From Atrina japonica (Eukaryota > Mollusca > Bivalvia > Pterioida > Pinnidae): a stretch of 64,000 nt of DNA. The notes under the pieces were generated by a model that was given only the letters and a program-made list of their open reading frames with translations, searched no databases and was not told where the DNA came from. Where the stretch lies: positions 191,001-255,000 of the forward strand of contig BROG01000542.1 in the NCBI GenBank assembly GCA_030159075.1, in the 5' to 3' direction. The translations under genes and the position numbers were made by a program. Numbering within the stretch: the first letter of the stretch is position 1; every line of letters begins with the position of its first letter. Shown piece by piece: positions 11,849-22,795 of the stretch.

Positions 11849-12200
11849 ATAAATCTTTCCATTTTTACAACTTAGATTAATATACAATAATAAATAAGAG
11901 ATATACACAGGCATAAAAATTCTTTAATTCCTATATATTTTGTGTAAATTGCTTGAGAAACCCAGTTTGGCAATTATTCATTTGCAATTCATGATTAATT
12001 TGACCTTACTCTTTGTATATACATGTATGCATAGGACATTGGACCTGGCCTTATTTTCACAAAATATACATGTATAGAAAATATAAGACTTTGTATGTCT
12101 TTGTATATCTCTTGTTATTGTACATTAAACTTCAATGTAAACAGCAAATAAATGATTTTTTTTTTTTTTTTTGGAAAGCACAGCTCATGGCCATTTAAGA
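11737..12200. mobile_element. MITE G copy 2, expanded by a (TA)n tract
   Basis: Left end around GACACAGCTGTTTTTG, right end AGCACAGCTCATGGCCATTTA. It has the same internal landmarks as copy 1 (TTGAGAAACCCAGTTTGGCA; TTGTTATTGTACATTAAACT). The (TA)n array at 11761-11840 lies inside its left arm. Confidence 0.65.
11761..11840. repeat. (TA)n microsatellite
   Basis: About 80 nt of alternating TA with one phase slip. Two opposing frames of repeated Tyr/Ile codons are artefacts of it. Confidence 0.95.
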
Positions 12201-12280
12201 TACATGTATTATTATAGTAAAACCTGTCTTGAGGGATCTCTTTCATCAGAGAGCACCTGTCCTGTAACTTAGATAACTAT

Positions 12281-12545
12281 ATTATTGACATTAAACATGG
12301 AAGTCTTTACCATATGGCCTGAAGTGTCACAGAACACATTGTTTGTTGTTGCATGCATTTTATGGAAATAGAATTTTGAAATAGAATTGTAGCATAATAA
12401 AAGAACCAACATCGCACATGATTAATTTTTCTAGATGTGTTAAATTGAAATTGAAAAAATATATATAGTTATAAAATTTTAATTAATGTAAGTAAATGAT
12501 AAAAGTTAAAATGGTTGAATGACTTATATTTTAATGAAAAACTAT
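12281..12545. repeat. Copy of the interior of the hAT-like element at 51850
   Basis: Shares blocks in order with 52066-52320: AGTCTTTACC, TGGCC, GTCACAGAACACAT, AAAAGAACCAA, ATAATTAT-like blocks and GTAAGTAAATGATAAAAGTT. The terminal CAGGGTTC ends are absent, so it is truncated at both ends. Confidence 0.6.
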
Positions 12546-12654
12546 TCATAAAAAAATAGAAAGATAAAATTTTGAAAGAAAAAGTAACGTGTGTGTGTGT
12601 GTATTTGTACCTGAGAGAAACCCTAGTTAAAGAACAACTCACATCCAAAGGCTA

Positions 12655-12815
12655 TTGAGGGAAATCAATTTGGGATAAAATTCCACTTAGAATTATGTAT
12701 GGGAAATCTGTTAGGGATAACACCCTACTTAGAACAATGTAGGGAAATTTGTTAGGGATAAAACTCCACTCAGAATTATGTAGGGAAATCTTTTAGGGAG
12801 AACACCCTGCTTAGA
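12655..12815. repeat. Short tandem repeat, about 58 bp x 3
   Basis: Units share GGGAAAT..TTAGGGATAA, then AC(A/T)CC(A/C)ACTTAGAAT-like blocks. Moderately diverged. Confidence 0.75.
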
Positions 12816-13759
12816 ATCATATTGATAACATTTAACAAAAATGTCTGCCTGTGGAATAATAAATCGGGGGGTGTTTCAAAAACATTCCAAAATTTTTTTT
12901 TTCGAATTCAAAACTTGTTCAAAAGTTGCGATGACAGCTTTAAGATAAAAATTCCACTCAGGACCATGTTGGGGTTTACTACTACCACCGTTTACACAAT
13001 CTGTTATCTTCCGACATTATTTTGACAGATTATAAGGTGATGGATATTTTATTATTTATGTTGGTCTCTGATCAGCACATAAACATTGTTAACCCTGACA
13101 TTGGACTTCAGTCTGTACACTTAAACTAAAAATAGTGCTAATTCCCCGATAAGGATACACCAGACTGGTAAGACCGTATAAGAGATAGGACCCCGGCTTG
13201 GTGGCTTGGTCGCACTGAGGCTTAGATAAGTTTAGATAGGTATTGAATGTTGCTCTTTGTTTTCCATCAGTGTGTATCAACATCTCTCTACTGTGGGACA
13301 GATGCTTGATATGAATGATGTGTGTATGAACTCGTAAACAGTACAAGGTCATACTTTAGCTACAAATAAATGTATTAAAACAGAAATCTTTACTTCACCC
13401 AGTACAAGGGCTGATAGATATATAAACACAAGAAATAATCAAATAATCGTAGCTTTGTAGATGAGCTTATTTCTATAGTCAACACGGAGAGTATTATTTA
13501 ACTGTTCTGTGTGGGTGCAACGAGAGCCTCTGTTCATTTAACTCACTCGTCAGGTAACATGTCATTGTGCCTGGACCCTCTGCCTATGTAATTTCTCTTT
13601 ATGACTTGATTGACAGATGGAATGTTATTCTGGTCTATGACGAGTTACATGTGTATCATCGTAACATCTAGTCAACTTTTTGCTTGCATTGCATTCATTG
13701 TGATACTGATAAGCACACTCTGTACCTAAAGAAAAATAAAAAAAATATTTTTGTTGCAG
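12816..13759. other. End of the intron before GEMIN5 exon A
   Basis: No second exon recognised. The last 60 nt are AT-rich, with TTTTTGTTGCAG at the 3' splice site. The 87-codon minus-strand frame at 13089-13352 has no recognisable similarity. Confidence 0.5.
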
Positions 13760-13885
13760 CTGAAAAAGATGGGACCTCAGTGACATTTAAGGATTCTTGT
13801 AGTGAATTTAGCGTGGAGGATTCTATTAGCCTTGGATTTTTTCTGCCAGGGAAAAGAGCGATTTTCCAGTGCCTTGAGCTTGAAG
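13760..13885 (+). CDS. GEMIN5: GEMIN5 exon A: linker before the TPR-like domain
   Basis: 126 nt exon. It is preceded by TTTTTGTTGCAG and followed by the strong donor GTAAGA, and it starts and ends in phase 1. The 41 complete codons include FSVEDSISLGFFLPGKRAIF and end in CLELE. They align with the human GEMIN5 stretch that contains HLGLFTDRATLY and ends MIDIEG, just ahead of the first TPR-like helix. The final Gly codon is split with the next exon. The open frame continues upstream through the acceptor to 13684, but that part is intronic AT-rich sequence. I could not identify the preceding exon, which must end after one base of a codon, within 1-13759. On its own this exon would be weak. In chain with the next five exons it is convincing. 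Confidence 0.85.
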
Positions 13886-14265
13886 GTAAGAAAGATATAA
13901 ATATGTATAAAAGAAACACCTAATAGACGTTTTATTATGATGTTTGTGACAATGTCACAGCTACATGGAATATTGCCGTCACACTTGCTATCTGAGTCGT
14001 AATTCGGGACTTCAAATCAATATTTGCATTGCTTATGAACTATAGACCACATATCTTACTGTTTTTTTGTTTTTCATTTCAACTTTTGAAGATTTTTTTT
14101 TCATGCTTTTCAACTGATAATTTACATTGGTGTCAATTTCAGGTTATCTTAAACTTGACAGAGGAAATATTCGTTTAGATCTTAGGCCTTTTTTCTCGCC
14201 TAAAAATCAAATAATGTTGTGTTCTTAAAGTTAGATATTATCATGAACTATCATAGATTTTCCCA

Positions 14266-14308
14266 ATCTCTCTCTCTTTTTTCTCTCTCTCTTTCTGTGT
14301 GTGTGTGT

Positions 14309-14357
<49 letters not shown>

Positions 14358-14439
14358 GTCTCTCTGTCTCTCTCTCCCTTTTCTCTCTGTGCCTTATTTC
14401 TTCTGTTTGTCTCCCCTTTTCCATTTCCTGTTTCCCTCC

Positions 14440-14487
<48 letters not shown>

Positions 14488-14505
14488 GTCTGTCTGTCTC
14501 TCTCA
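14266..14505. repeat. (CT)n / (TCTG)n low-complexity tract
   Basis: Polypyrimidine tract of two (CT)n blocks around a CT-rich middle, with a short (GT)n at 14297-14312 and (TCTG)n near 14482-14497. It begins about 380 nt downstream of the exon A donor. All frames of 84-116 codons here are repeat artefacts. Confidence 0.95.
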
Positions 14506-14751
14506 AAATTATATTTTTTTTCAACTTTATCTGTCTCATTCTTTGTCACTTAATTTTTTTCTGATATAAGATTATCTTATTGTTATTTAGAATCTGGTAA
14601 TATCTTAGGTCTGGTAATATCTTGTGTGAATTGTTTATTCAGAAGCATGACAAACCTTTGCCATATTGTAAAATCTAATCACAATTTCTAAAAAAGGAGA
14701 TTACCAGTATCCAGAAAAACATAGTGTTGGTTTTAAGTCTTCATCTTTTAA

Positions 14752-15117
14752 AGGGGCATTTGCTATGGGTTTTTTTATTTTTAATTTTCCCCCCATTTTA
14801 CTTCAGAGATTAATATATGATAACAAGTAAGTGATATACAAAGACAATTTTTTAAAACATCTATATATATTTTGTGAAAATTGCTTGAGAAACCCAGGTT
14901 TGACACTTTTTCATTTGCGAGTGATTAACTCAAACTTACTGTTTGTATATGAATACCTGACCTGATTTTCACAAAATTTATAGGAACATAAGATATTTTT
15001 ATGTCTGTGTATAGTTCTTATTTGTTATTGTACATCAGGTGCAAGTAGTAAAAGTAGAAAAAAATCGAAATAATATTTTTTTTTTTTTTTTGGTAAACAC
15101 AGCTAATGCCCCTTTAA
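14752..15117. mobile_element. MITE G copy 3 (most complete)
   Basis: AAAGGGGCATTTGCTATGGG at the left and CACAGCTAATGCCCCTTTAA at the right are inverted ends. Internal arms (GATTAATATATGATAACAAG versus TTATTTGTTATTGTACATCA) are also inverted, so the whole element can fold into a long imperfect hairpin. Confidence 0.8.
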
Positions 15118-15204
15118 GCTATTTTATGGAGCATGATAATACGTACTCACAATATGATCAAATCGTGACCGTTTTAGTATTCTAAATCATTTTAACAAGA
15201 CTGC

Positions 15205-15271
15205 ATGCTGGGGTCTGATGGTAGAGCATTGACTTCACAAGTAGGAAGTCGTGGGTTGGATTCCTGTGCCT
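15205..15271 (+). repeat. tRNA-like SINE head, 5' side of a split copy
   Basis: GCTGGGGTCTGATGGTAGAG (A-box-like) and GTCGTGGGTTGGATTCCTGT (B-box-like) look like the head of a tRNA-derived SINE. Its continuation is interrupted by the MITE at 15272-15404. The anticodon-arm and acceptor pairing are not good enough for a tRNA gene. Confidence 0.5.
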
Positions 15272-15404
15272 GGCACCATAACACTTTAGAATCTCTCACG
15301 TCTAAATATTTTACTCAACTTTTGCTAATCCTGAAATCTGATTGGCTGAGCAGGCCAAGTTGAGAATATTCTCAGATGAGTAAATTCTCAAGTGTTATGG
15401 TGCC
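15272..15404. mobile_element. 133-bp MITE with perfect 15-bp TIRs
   Basis: GGCACCATAACACTT at 15272-15286 and its exact reverse complement AAGTGTTATGGTGCC at 15390-15404. The interior CCTGAAATCTGATTGGCTGA is shared with remnants at 4774 and 46683. Non-coding. Confidence 0.85.
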
Positions 15405-15684
15405 GGGCTCTGGTACTGGGTCGTGCCTAAAAAAAAAATAATGGTAGATCTAGTGATTATTTCTTGGCTAAAAGGTCAGCTTATAGAGTGAAGGTCACAT
15501 ATATTTCCCATGAGACTTGGGACCAAATAGCTGGCGTCTCGCATAAACAAACCCTTATCTATTGGCATCAAACCCTTGTCGTATTGGCATCAGTCCTAAA
15601 TATAAACTGTCGGGGAATTAAGTTTGGGGAAAATTGGATAAAAGACTAATTTTGGAAAAGTGAAAATGAATTGTGTGAACATTG

Positions 15685-15815
15685 TGAGAAAGTTTGCCAG
15701 TCTACTCGCAGAAAACCAATGTTCTCTTCCTGGGTACCTGTAACCAGGTTTTTTCTTCCATCGTTAAAAACTGGTTGCAACCATTTGACTGAAAAATTGT
15801 TGAGCAAGGCAAAAA
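15685..15815 (+). mobile_element. SINE-2 fragment (body and tail)
   Basis: AAAGTTTGCCAGTCTACTCG starts the body. The CTGGGTACC, CATCGTTAAAAACTGGTTGC and TTTGACTGAAAAATTGTTGA blocks follow. No head. Confidence 0.8.
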
Positions 15816-15947
15816 GAATTAATTTTAACAAAGAAGCAAAATTCAGACTGTCCAAGAAGGCTTTATGGTTATATATGAATTTCAGTAACTAGAACTTCAA
15901 TACATGCATGTCTATTTTTGAAAAACAATTACATTACTGCTACTTAA

Positions 15948-16284
15948 GAGAGCATTAGCTGTTTTTTTTCCAAAAAAAAAAAAAAAATTGTTTGTTTTGT
16001 TTTTACTTCTTAGATTGATGTACAATAACAATTAAGAGATATTCACAGGTATAAAAATTCTTATATTTCTATAAATTTTGTGAAAATCAGGTCAGGTCCA
16101 GTGTTGTATGCATATACAAATAGTAAGGTCAAATTACATACATGTATTTGCAAACAAATAATTGCAATATTTATCAAGATATTTTCATTTTTTATGCCTC
16201 TGTATGTCTCTTTCTTTGTTAGTAGTAAAAAAAAAAGAAAAGAAAATTTTTGAGAAAAAAAACCCCGGCTAATACCCCTTCTAA
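15948..16284. mobile_element. MITE G copy 4
   Basis: Left end AGAGAGCATTAGCTGTTTTT and right end GGCTAATACCCCTTCTAAAG. The interior matches the other copies but partly in inverted order (GATGTACAATAACAATTAAG near the left), as expected for a near-palindrome. Confidence 0.7.
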
Positions 16285-17202
16285 AGATTTACCAAATGAT
16301 TTGCTTAGTGTGAGAATGAGCTAAAAAACTCTCAATCTATAAGCACTTTCACCTTGCTATGTATTTCAACAGCAAAATCAATTTCAGGATTTTCCAATAA
16401 TTCATAAATATAATAATTCAAAGAATTTAGATGATAAGAATTGATTTCATAATTAAGTGTCATTATGATGATGAATTATCATGCCACGCTTAATTATAAA
16501 ACCATCGACATTCTTTATTGTTAATTCACTTGAGTTATGACGGTTATAATTGTACTTCAAAGACTGAAATATTCTTGGATGTTTGCCACCATTTGGAATT
16601 TTATATATTTAAGTGTAATCGTAATGTTGTAGTCCCATTGGAAGTGTGTGTCTGCGTGCGTGTGTGTCTGTGTGTGTGGCTGGCCAAGGCTTGGGCCACA
16701 TCAGTTGTCTGGGCCTGCCCCATCCCCTAGGCAGTCAGTACACTTTGATTTTGCCCTTCACATAAGTAACAATTGCATTTTATAATACCTATAAATATAT
16801 TATATATACAGCACTAAAATGACTAACAGGATTTTGATATACATTTTGCAAAAACGTTTTAAACATAACTAATGAATTGAAAATACTTTCCCGATTAGTT
16901 TACTTTGTGTTATAAATAATAAAACACTCCCACAGTCCATTCACCTTGCAGCCTAGGTTATTCAACACTCGCATGACCATCGACAAACAACTTTTAACAT
17001 TTCTTGAACAAAAATAAACTTTCTTAAGATTGTTATCTCTTGTAAATGTTTGTTGATCGTAAACAAGTACATCTTCAAAATGTCGGAGTACAGTCCATCC
17101 TAGAACAATTTTGTCCTCTTAGCCTATAAAACAGTTTAAACTATTCTCTGATACATTACATGTATAAAGGGAAAATTGTATGAAATGTCATTTCATTATC
17201 TT
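16285..17202. other. Stretch with no gene seen
   Basis: AT-rich DNA with a short GT-rich run at 16646-16680. No splice-flanked exon recognised. Confidence 0.5.
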
Positions 17203-17293
17203 TTAACTCATCAACCCCTGAAAAACAATGGACTCTTCTGTAAATCAATGACTTAGACTAGTCCAAATGTGTCTTTAGGGGTGAATGATTTAA
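17203..17293 (+). mobile_element. 91-bp TTAA-ended mini-MITE, copy 3 (best preserved)
   Basis: TTAACTCATCAACCCCTGAA at 17203 and, inverted, TTAAATCATTCACCCCTAAA at the other end. 91 bp from end to end, flanked by AT-rich DNA. It serves as the family reference. Confidence 0.85.
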
Positions 17294-17369
17294 ATGTATA
17301 GTAAAATGTTCATACAGCTAAATACTGTTACAATTCAGTACCTTAAAATGTTAATGTATTAATATTTGT

Positions 17370-17440
17370 AGCTGTGTGTGTGTAGGTGTGTGTGAGGGTG
17401 TGTCTGTGTTGGTGTGTCTGTGTTTGTGTGTGTTTTAGAT
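17370..17440. repeat. (GT)n-rich tract
   Basis: Irregular GTGTGTCTGTGTTG-type simple sequence. Confidence 0.9.
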
Positions 17441-17651
17441 GTGCCTAGGGAAACTATGATATGGAAAAGTTAGGTTACCATTCAAAGAAAGTTTTATTTT
17501 ATTTAGATAAACAATAGATAGCTAGACACAGCACATTTATGTACTTTCAATTTATTTATAGCAGTGGTTTATATTTTGTAAAGTTTTAAAAACTATATGT
17601 ATTTTTTACAATTATTGAGTGTGGCTAATAACTTGACACATTGGTATACAC

Positions 17652-17975
17652 ATGTTGAGAGAGAGAGAGAGGAGACAGAGAGAGATACAGATACACAAAT
17701 ACAAACAGATGTACACATAAACATATACAGATACACAAACAAGTACACACAAATATAGAAACACACACATACTCTAACACATTCTCATGCACACATAGAA
17801 AAACACTCCCATACTTACTGGTACATAGCCACACACACACACAAATACAAATACACACACACAGATACAAATACACACACACAGATACAAATACACATGC
17901 ATACAAATACACACACATAAATACAAATATACTTACACACACATACATGTACAAATACACACACAGACATATAAG
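17652..17975. repeat. (GA)n then (CA)n-rich simple sequence
   Basis: Starts with GAGA runs, then ACACATACA/ACACACAGATACAAAT units of about 16-18 bp. The 165-codon minus-strand frame of Cys/Val/Tyr repeats is an artefact. Confidence 0.9.
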
Positions 17976-18731
17976 TAAGTCAGTGACCTTTACTTTCCAT
18001 ATCATTATACATTTATCATATACATAAATACCTAAACACTTACAGAATCTAAGGACACCTGTTTTGGTTTTGCCAAGTCTACATCTTTTTTTAATTGACA
18101 CAGTTAATGCATTTGCACACAATGTGCGGTTTCAATGTTTTCAGACAAAATCTTGTTAGAAACAGGTGTAAAATTTAAGTTGCGGAATACAAACTCAAAC
18201 TGCAGGCAAAGTTGAGTTCTGGAGATAATCGAAGATTCTGGTTGTATACCTGTGTAGCTCACTTGGTAAGGGGGGGGGGGCTTCTGCATGGTTTCTGAAA
18301 AGAACATGCATTTTACCTGAAAGTAAATCTACTCTTCTTTTTGTATTTGGAAAATCTGCATAATCTCCTTTGGCCATTGAAAACATAACTGTATATCTTG
18401 AATAATTTGCTCCCATTTAATTGTCATCATTTTTGCTTTTAGATGAAAGGGAATATTTAAAATGAAAGTGAAATTTTATAAGCTATTAATTGGAGCATGG
18501 ACATACACACCATCTATTAGACTACGATGATTAAGGGCAAATTTAAGACCAGGTGAATATGTTTTCGCCAACTTGGTTGCAAAAGGGCGAAAATAAGCGG
18601 GGGGGGGGCAAAATTGACCAAGTATACAGTATTGAGAAAAAGTTTGTTATTGGACATATTTGGATTCTGAATTTTCTCTCGGATATTTATGGTCCCACAC
18701 TATCTACACAACTGTTTTGGAATCCTATGTA

Positions 18732-18904
18732 CTGTAAAACCTGCTATAGTGGCCACCTTTATATCAGGATTACCTGTTTATAAAGTCCAGTTTTTTCAAG
18801 TCCCTTGGCTGCATACTTCAACTAAATTGAACCTGTGTATAAGGGTCACCTTCACAATAATATTTTCTGGTCCCTTGGCTGGCCCCTATATACAGGTTTC
18901 ACTG
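18732..18904. mobile_element. Pogo-like MITE, subtype AAAACCTGCTATAG, copy 1
   Basis: CTGTAAAACCTGCTATAGTG at the left and, inverted, CAGTGAAACCTGTATATAGG at the right. TA at 18730-18731 and 18905-18906. It is colinear with the copy at 38177-38340 (TATATCAGGATTACCTGTTT; CTTGGCTGGCCCCTATATAC). Confidence 0.8.
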
Positions 18905-19448
18905 TATATCGTTATTGATTTTGAAATACACATGTGGCTATATATAGGTCAGTATAAGTATTTATTAGCCCAAGAGAAATTAATATTCACCGGGCCATCA
19001 GGCTATGTGTTTACAGGGGCGAAAAATGCTTCTTATCTGCTGGTCACTGCAAGTGAAAATGTTGGCGTGGGTAGGCGATTTCATTGAATTACTGTTAGTT
19101 TTGTCAGTTTTGTGCACATTCTCCCCTGAATGATGCTGCTTGCTATGATCTCTTCTCTTTTCCCATCTGACACATGTGTTTACAGAAGGTCATGACCCCA
19201 CTGTCATAACAACAAGCACTAAAAGTCATTCTCAGTGAGCTATTTATAGGTAAACGTTTTTATTATGGAGAGTTATTTTTGGATGTAAACAATGTAGTAT
19301 ATTGCAGGTTTTGATGCATGTGTACCTATGATTTTATGAGTTTGAGTAAAATATCATATAGGTCTTCTGATTACTGGTTTAGCTAAATGTAGGAATGATT
19401 GTCATACAATAATCATGTTTGATAGGTTATTTTTTAATTAAGATTTGA

Positions 19449-19725
19449 GAGCCGGCCTGGCTCAGTCGGTGGCACGCTCGACTCTTGATCATAAGGTCGT
19501 GAGTTCGAATCCAGCCGGCGGCAGGGTGGTTTCCTGTCCTTCGGATGACACATTAAAAACCGAGGTCCCGTGTCACATTAAAGAACCCTCACTGCTCAAT
19601 GGCTGTAAGTGCCAAGCATAGACCAAAATTTGAAGCCATTCACCGGCTTTTGTTGACGTCTCCATATGAGTGAAAGATTCTTGAGTGGGATGTTAAACAA
19701 CAATAAACAAACAAACAAACAAAAA
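19449..19725 (+). mobile_element. SINE-1, full length
   Basis: Well-kept head (GGCCTGGCTCAGTCGGTGGC; GTGAGTTCGAATCCAGCCGG), body with a short deletion after GGTCCCGTGTCACA, tail GATTCTTGAGTGGGATGTTA and a (CAAA)n end. No convincing target duplication. Confidence 0.9.
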
Positions 19726-21107
19726 TCTATGCATTGTAAAGCAAAATTAATTATAATTTAGAAAGATCATATAACCCTCTACTAAAATTGAGAAATGTGT
19801 TCTATGGGGACCAGGGTATTGGGCGGGACCAATTTAGCTAAATAGCGACTATATACTTGGTCTTCCAAAATCTTTTCTCTACTATGAATGGAAGAGATGT
19901 ATGAGGAGGCTAGGGGGCTAGAACTAATAGGGGGACCAAAAGGGGCCAAAAGTTTGTACATCTTAAAAAAAAAATCATGAACCAATAATCAGTCTATTCT
20001 CACTGTGGTCAGTTCTACTCAGGTGAGCAGTCAGGCCTAATGTTTACTACTGGCCGATGATTATCAAATCACAAATGGTTTTATACAAATGGCTTATTAA
20101 CTTAAAACTAATTGATTTTTTGTAAATAAAGATCTGTCTGAAAGTTGTAAGGAATTATCTAAAGATCATTATGCCAAAGTTTAGAGGTCATGGGTTCAAA
20201 GGTAACAGACACCTACAATTATGTAGCCTAAACAGAAAATATCAGTTACATAATTGACTAAATTTTCCAGGTGAGCACCTTATGGCCCCTTGCACCTCTT
20301 TTTACTGTTTATTAGCATGATATCTCTGAAAGGAAAGCTTTAAAGTCTTATTAACGGTAAAGTAACAATATTTGTAAAGGGCAATAAGTCAGTCTAAGTT
20401 CACATGACAAGGGAGATAACTCATTCTTCCAGTTGTATTTTAGCAGCCATGTACTGTATGTGACAAAGGATATATGAATTACATTGTCCAGATATTTATT
20501 ATTTTTTTCTGTTGGGCATCATTTGTAACCACTTGTGTGACATTCTTCTTGACAGATATTTGAATATAAAATTACCATTGGAATACTATTCGTTCACATG
20601 TCTAGTGCTAATATATTATGCAGGGCAACATAATTCCATCATTGATGACATGGATGGATAATCCTGTGAACTGTGAAGTGGATCATTTAAAAACAACTAA
20701 AGATATTGAGCAGACTCTTAATTGTTCTGTACTGCCTGCCAGCTTGAACACGTGCTATGCCTGGTCTTTCGACTGGCCTATAAGAATCGGACTGCAATGC
20801 ATACTCCAAATTTTATGTATTCTATAAACTGAATGTATTATGGATTTCATGTAACTCAAAAGGTCATCTGAAACATTACCTGTATAATTTACCATAAAAA
20901 CTTGAAAGTAATTAAAACTGTCAGTTACAGATATGAACAGGAATTCAATTTCAGTAAGATGAAACATATATGATATAAGGTTAGAGAAGTTGATATTACA
21001 CCTCAGGTAAGATTATGTATGTAAAAGGTATGACTATATTTAGTATTGTGAGGACACCCTAGTATATTGTTATTGTTGGGTGTAAAGTATATGCTCAGAC
21101 ATAAAAT
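19726..21107. other. Intronic stretch with no gene seen
   Basis: It contains pieces of dispersed repeat D (for example GATCATTATGCCAAAGTTTA and TGGTACATC-like blocks around 19900-20300). Otherwise AT-rich. No supported exon. Confidence 0.4.
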
Positions 21108-21980
21108 GAACATTCAGAGACATGTAATGAACATCCAGTCACATGTAATGAACATCCACAGTCACATGTAATGAACATCCACAGTCACATGTAATGAACA
21201 TCCAGTCACATGTAATGAACATTCACAGTCACATGTAATGAACATCCACAGTCACATGTAATGAACATCCAGTCACATGTAATGAACATCCACAGTCACA
21301 TGTAATGAACATCCACAATCACATGTAATGAACATCCAGTCACATGTAATGAACATCCAGTCACATGTAATGAACATCCACAGTCACATGTAATGAACAT
21401 CCACAGTCACATGTAATGAACATCCACAGTCACATGTAATGCACATCCACAGTCACATGTAATGAACATCCAGTCACATGTAATGAACATCCACAGTCAC
21501 ATGTAATGAACATCCACAGTCACATGTAATGAACATCCACAATCACATGTAATGAACATCCAGTCACATATAATGCACATCCACAGTCACATGTAATGAA
21601 CATCCACAGTCATATGTAATCAACATCCACATTCACATGTAATGAACATCCATAGTCACATGTAATGAACAGCCACAGTCACATGTAATGAACATCCATA
21701 GTCACTTGTAATGAACAGCCACAGTCACATGTAATGAACAGCCACAGTCACATGTAATGAACATCCATAGTCACATGTAATGAACAGCCACAGTCACATG
21801 TAATGAACAGCCACAGTCACATGTAATGAACATCCATAGTCACATGTAATGAACAGCCACAGTCACATGTAATGAACAGCCACAGTCACATGTAATGAAC
21901 ATCCATAGTCACATGTAATGAACAGCCACAGTCACATGTAATGAACAGCCACAGTCACATGTATTGAACATCCACAGTAA
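21108..21980. repeat. 23-bp satellite with higher-order repeat on the right
   Basis: About 38 units of CACATGTAATGAACATCCACAGT (23 bp) with a 21-bp variant lacking CA. From about 21650 units alternate in a regular order of three: one with CATCCATAGT, two with CAGCCACAGT, giving a 69-bp higher-order period. Non-coding. Confidence 0.95.
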
Positions 21981-22147
21981 AATACGAGGACAATGTTTCT
22001 CATAGTTTTATTTATTTTCATTTTACACTGGTAAAGTGTTAACTCATTACTCAAACTACAAAACTTGCTGACTCAAAGTAGCCTGATTAGTGAGGTGGCC
22101 TCCTCAGTAATCTTTGTAGGATATTTTCAAGATGCTATATATAAAGT

Positions 22148-22795
22148 CTTATTGTGAGGTGGTCTCATGAGTGAGGTGGTCACCTATGTGAGGTTGTCTT
22201 CTAAGTGAGGTGGTCTCCTGAGTGAGGTGGTCACCTGCATGAGGTGTTCTTCTAAGTGAGTTGGTCAACTGAATGAGTTGGTCACCTGAGTGAGGTGGTC
22301 TTCTAAGTGAGGTGGTCTCCTGAGTTAGATGGTTTCTTGAGTGAGGTGGTCTCCTGAGTGAGGTAGTCTCCTGAGTGAGATGGTTTCTTGAGTGAGGTGG
22401 TCTCCTGAGTGAGGTGGTCTCCTGAGTTAGGTGGTCTTCTAAGTGAGGTGGTCTCCCAAGTGATGTGGTCTCCTGAGTGAGGTGGTCTCCAAAGGGAAAT
22501 GGTTTGTTTTTTAGTGAGGTGGCCTCTTCAGTGAGTTGGTCTTTTATGGAGGTCATCTCCTGAGTAAGGCAATCTCTTAAGTGAGGCAGTTTCCTGAGTG
22601 AGGTAATCCCCAGTGTGTGTTGGTACCCTGAGTGATCTTGTCTCATTAGTGAGATGGTTTCTTGAGTGAGGTGGTCTCTTGAGTGAGGCAGTCTTCTGAG
22701 TGAGTTGGTCTCCTAAGTGTGGTGGTATCCTAAGTGAGTTGGTCTCCTGAGTGAGGTGGTCTCTTCAGTGAGATGGTCTCTTGAGTTGGGTATCC
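22148..22795. repeat. 17-bp minisatellite (AGTGAGGTGGTCTCCTG)
   Basis: Tandem and partly decayed. It appears to be an amplified piece of the GAGGTGGTCT-type pogo-like repeat seen at 4073, 10702 and 34105. It opens a 165-codon minus-strand frame with a 17-residue period, which is a repeat artefact. Confidence 0.9.

Noticed and set aside
14219..14569. Overlapping Ser/Leu-rich frames on + and Arg/Glu-rich frames on -
   Set aside because: (CT)n microsatellite artefacts.
17625..18122. 165-codon minus-strand frame rich in Cys, Val and Tyr
   Set aside because: Encoded by (CA)n/(GA)n simple sequence; no domain, no splice context.
18689..19087. 132-codon + frame
   Set aside because: It runs through a pogo-like MITE (18732-18904) and has no conserved motif.
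19449..19525. Possible tRNA gene (A-box and B-box present)
   Set aside because: It is the head of a SINE-1 with body, tail and (CAAA)n end. The same applies at 5283, 23656, 25472, 31709, 35733, 47168, 51182 and 57524.
21108..21980. Regular direct repeats that could be mistaken for a CRISPR array
   Set aside because: The units are contiguous with no unique spacers and lie in an animal intron; it is a satellite.
22149..22646. 165-codon minus-strand open frame with regular 17-residue repeats
   Set aside because: It is the 17-bp minisatellite read in a frame that happens to avoid stops; 3 x 17 nt gives the 17-residue period.
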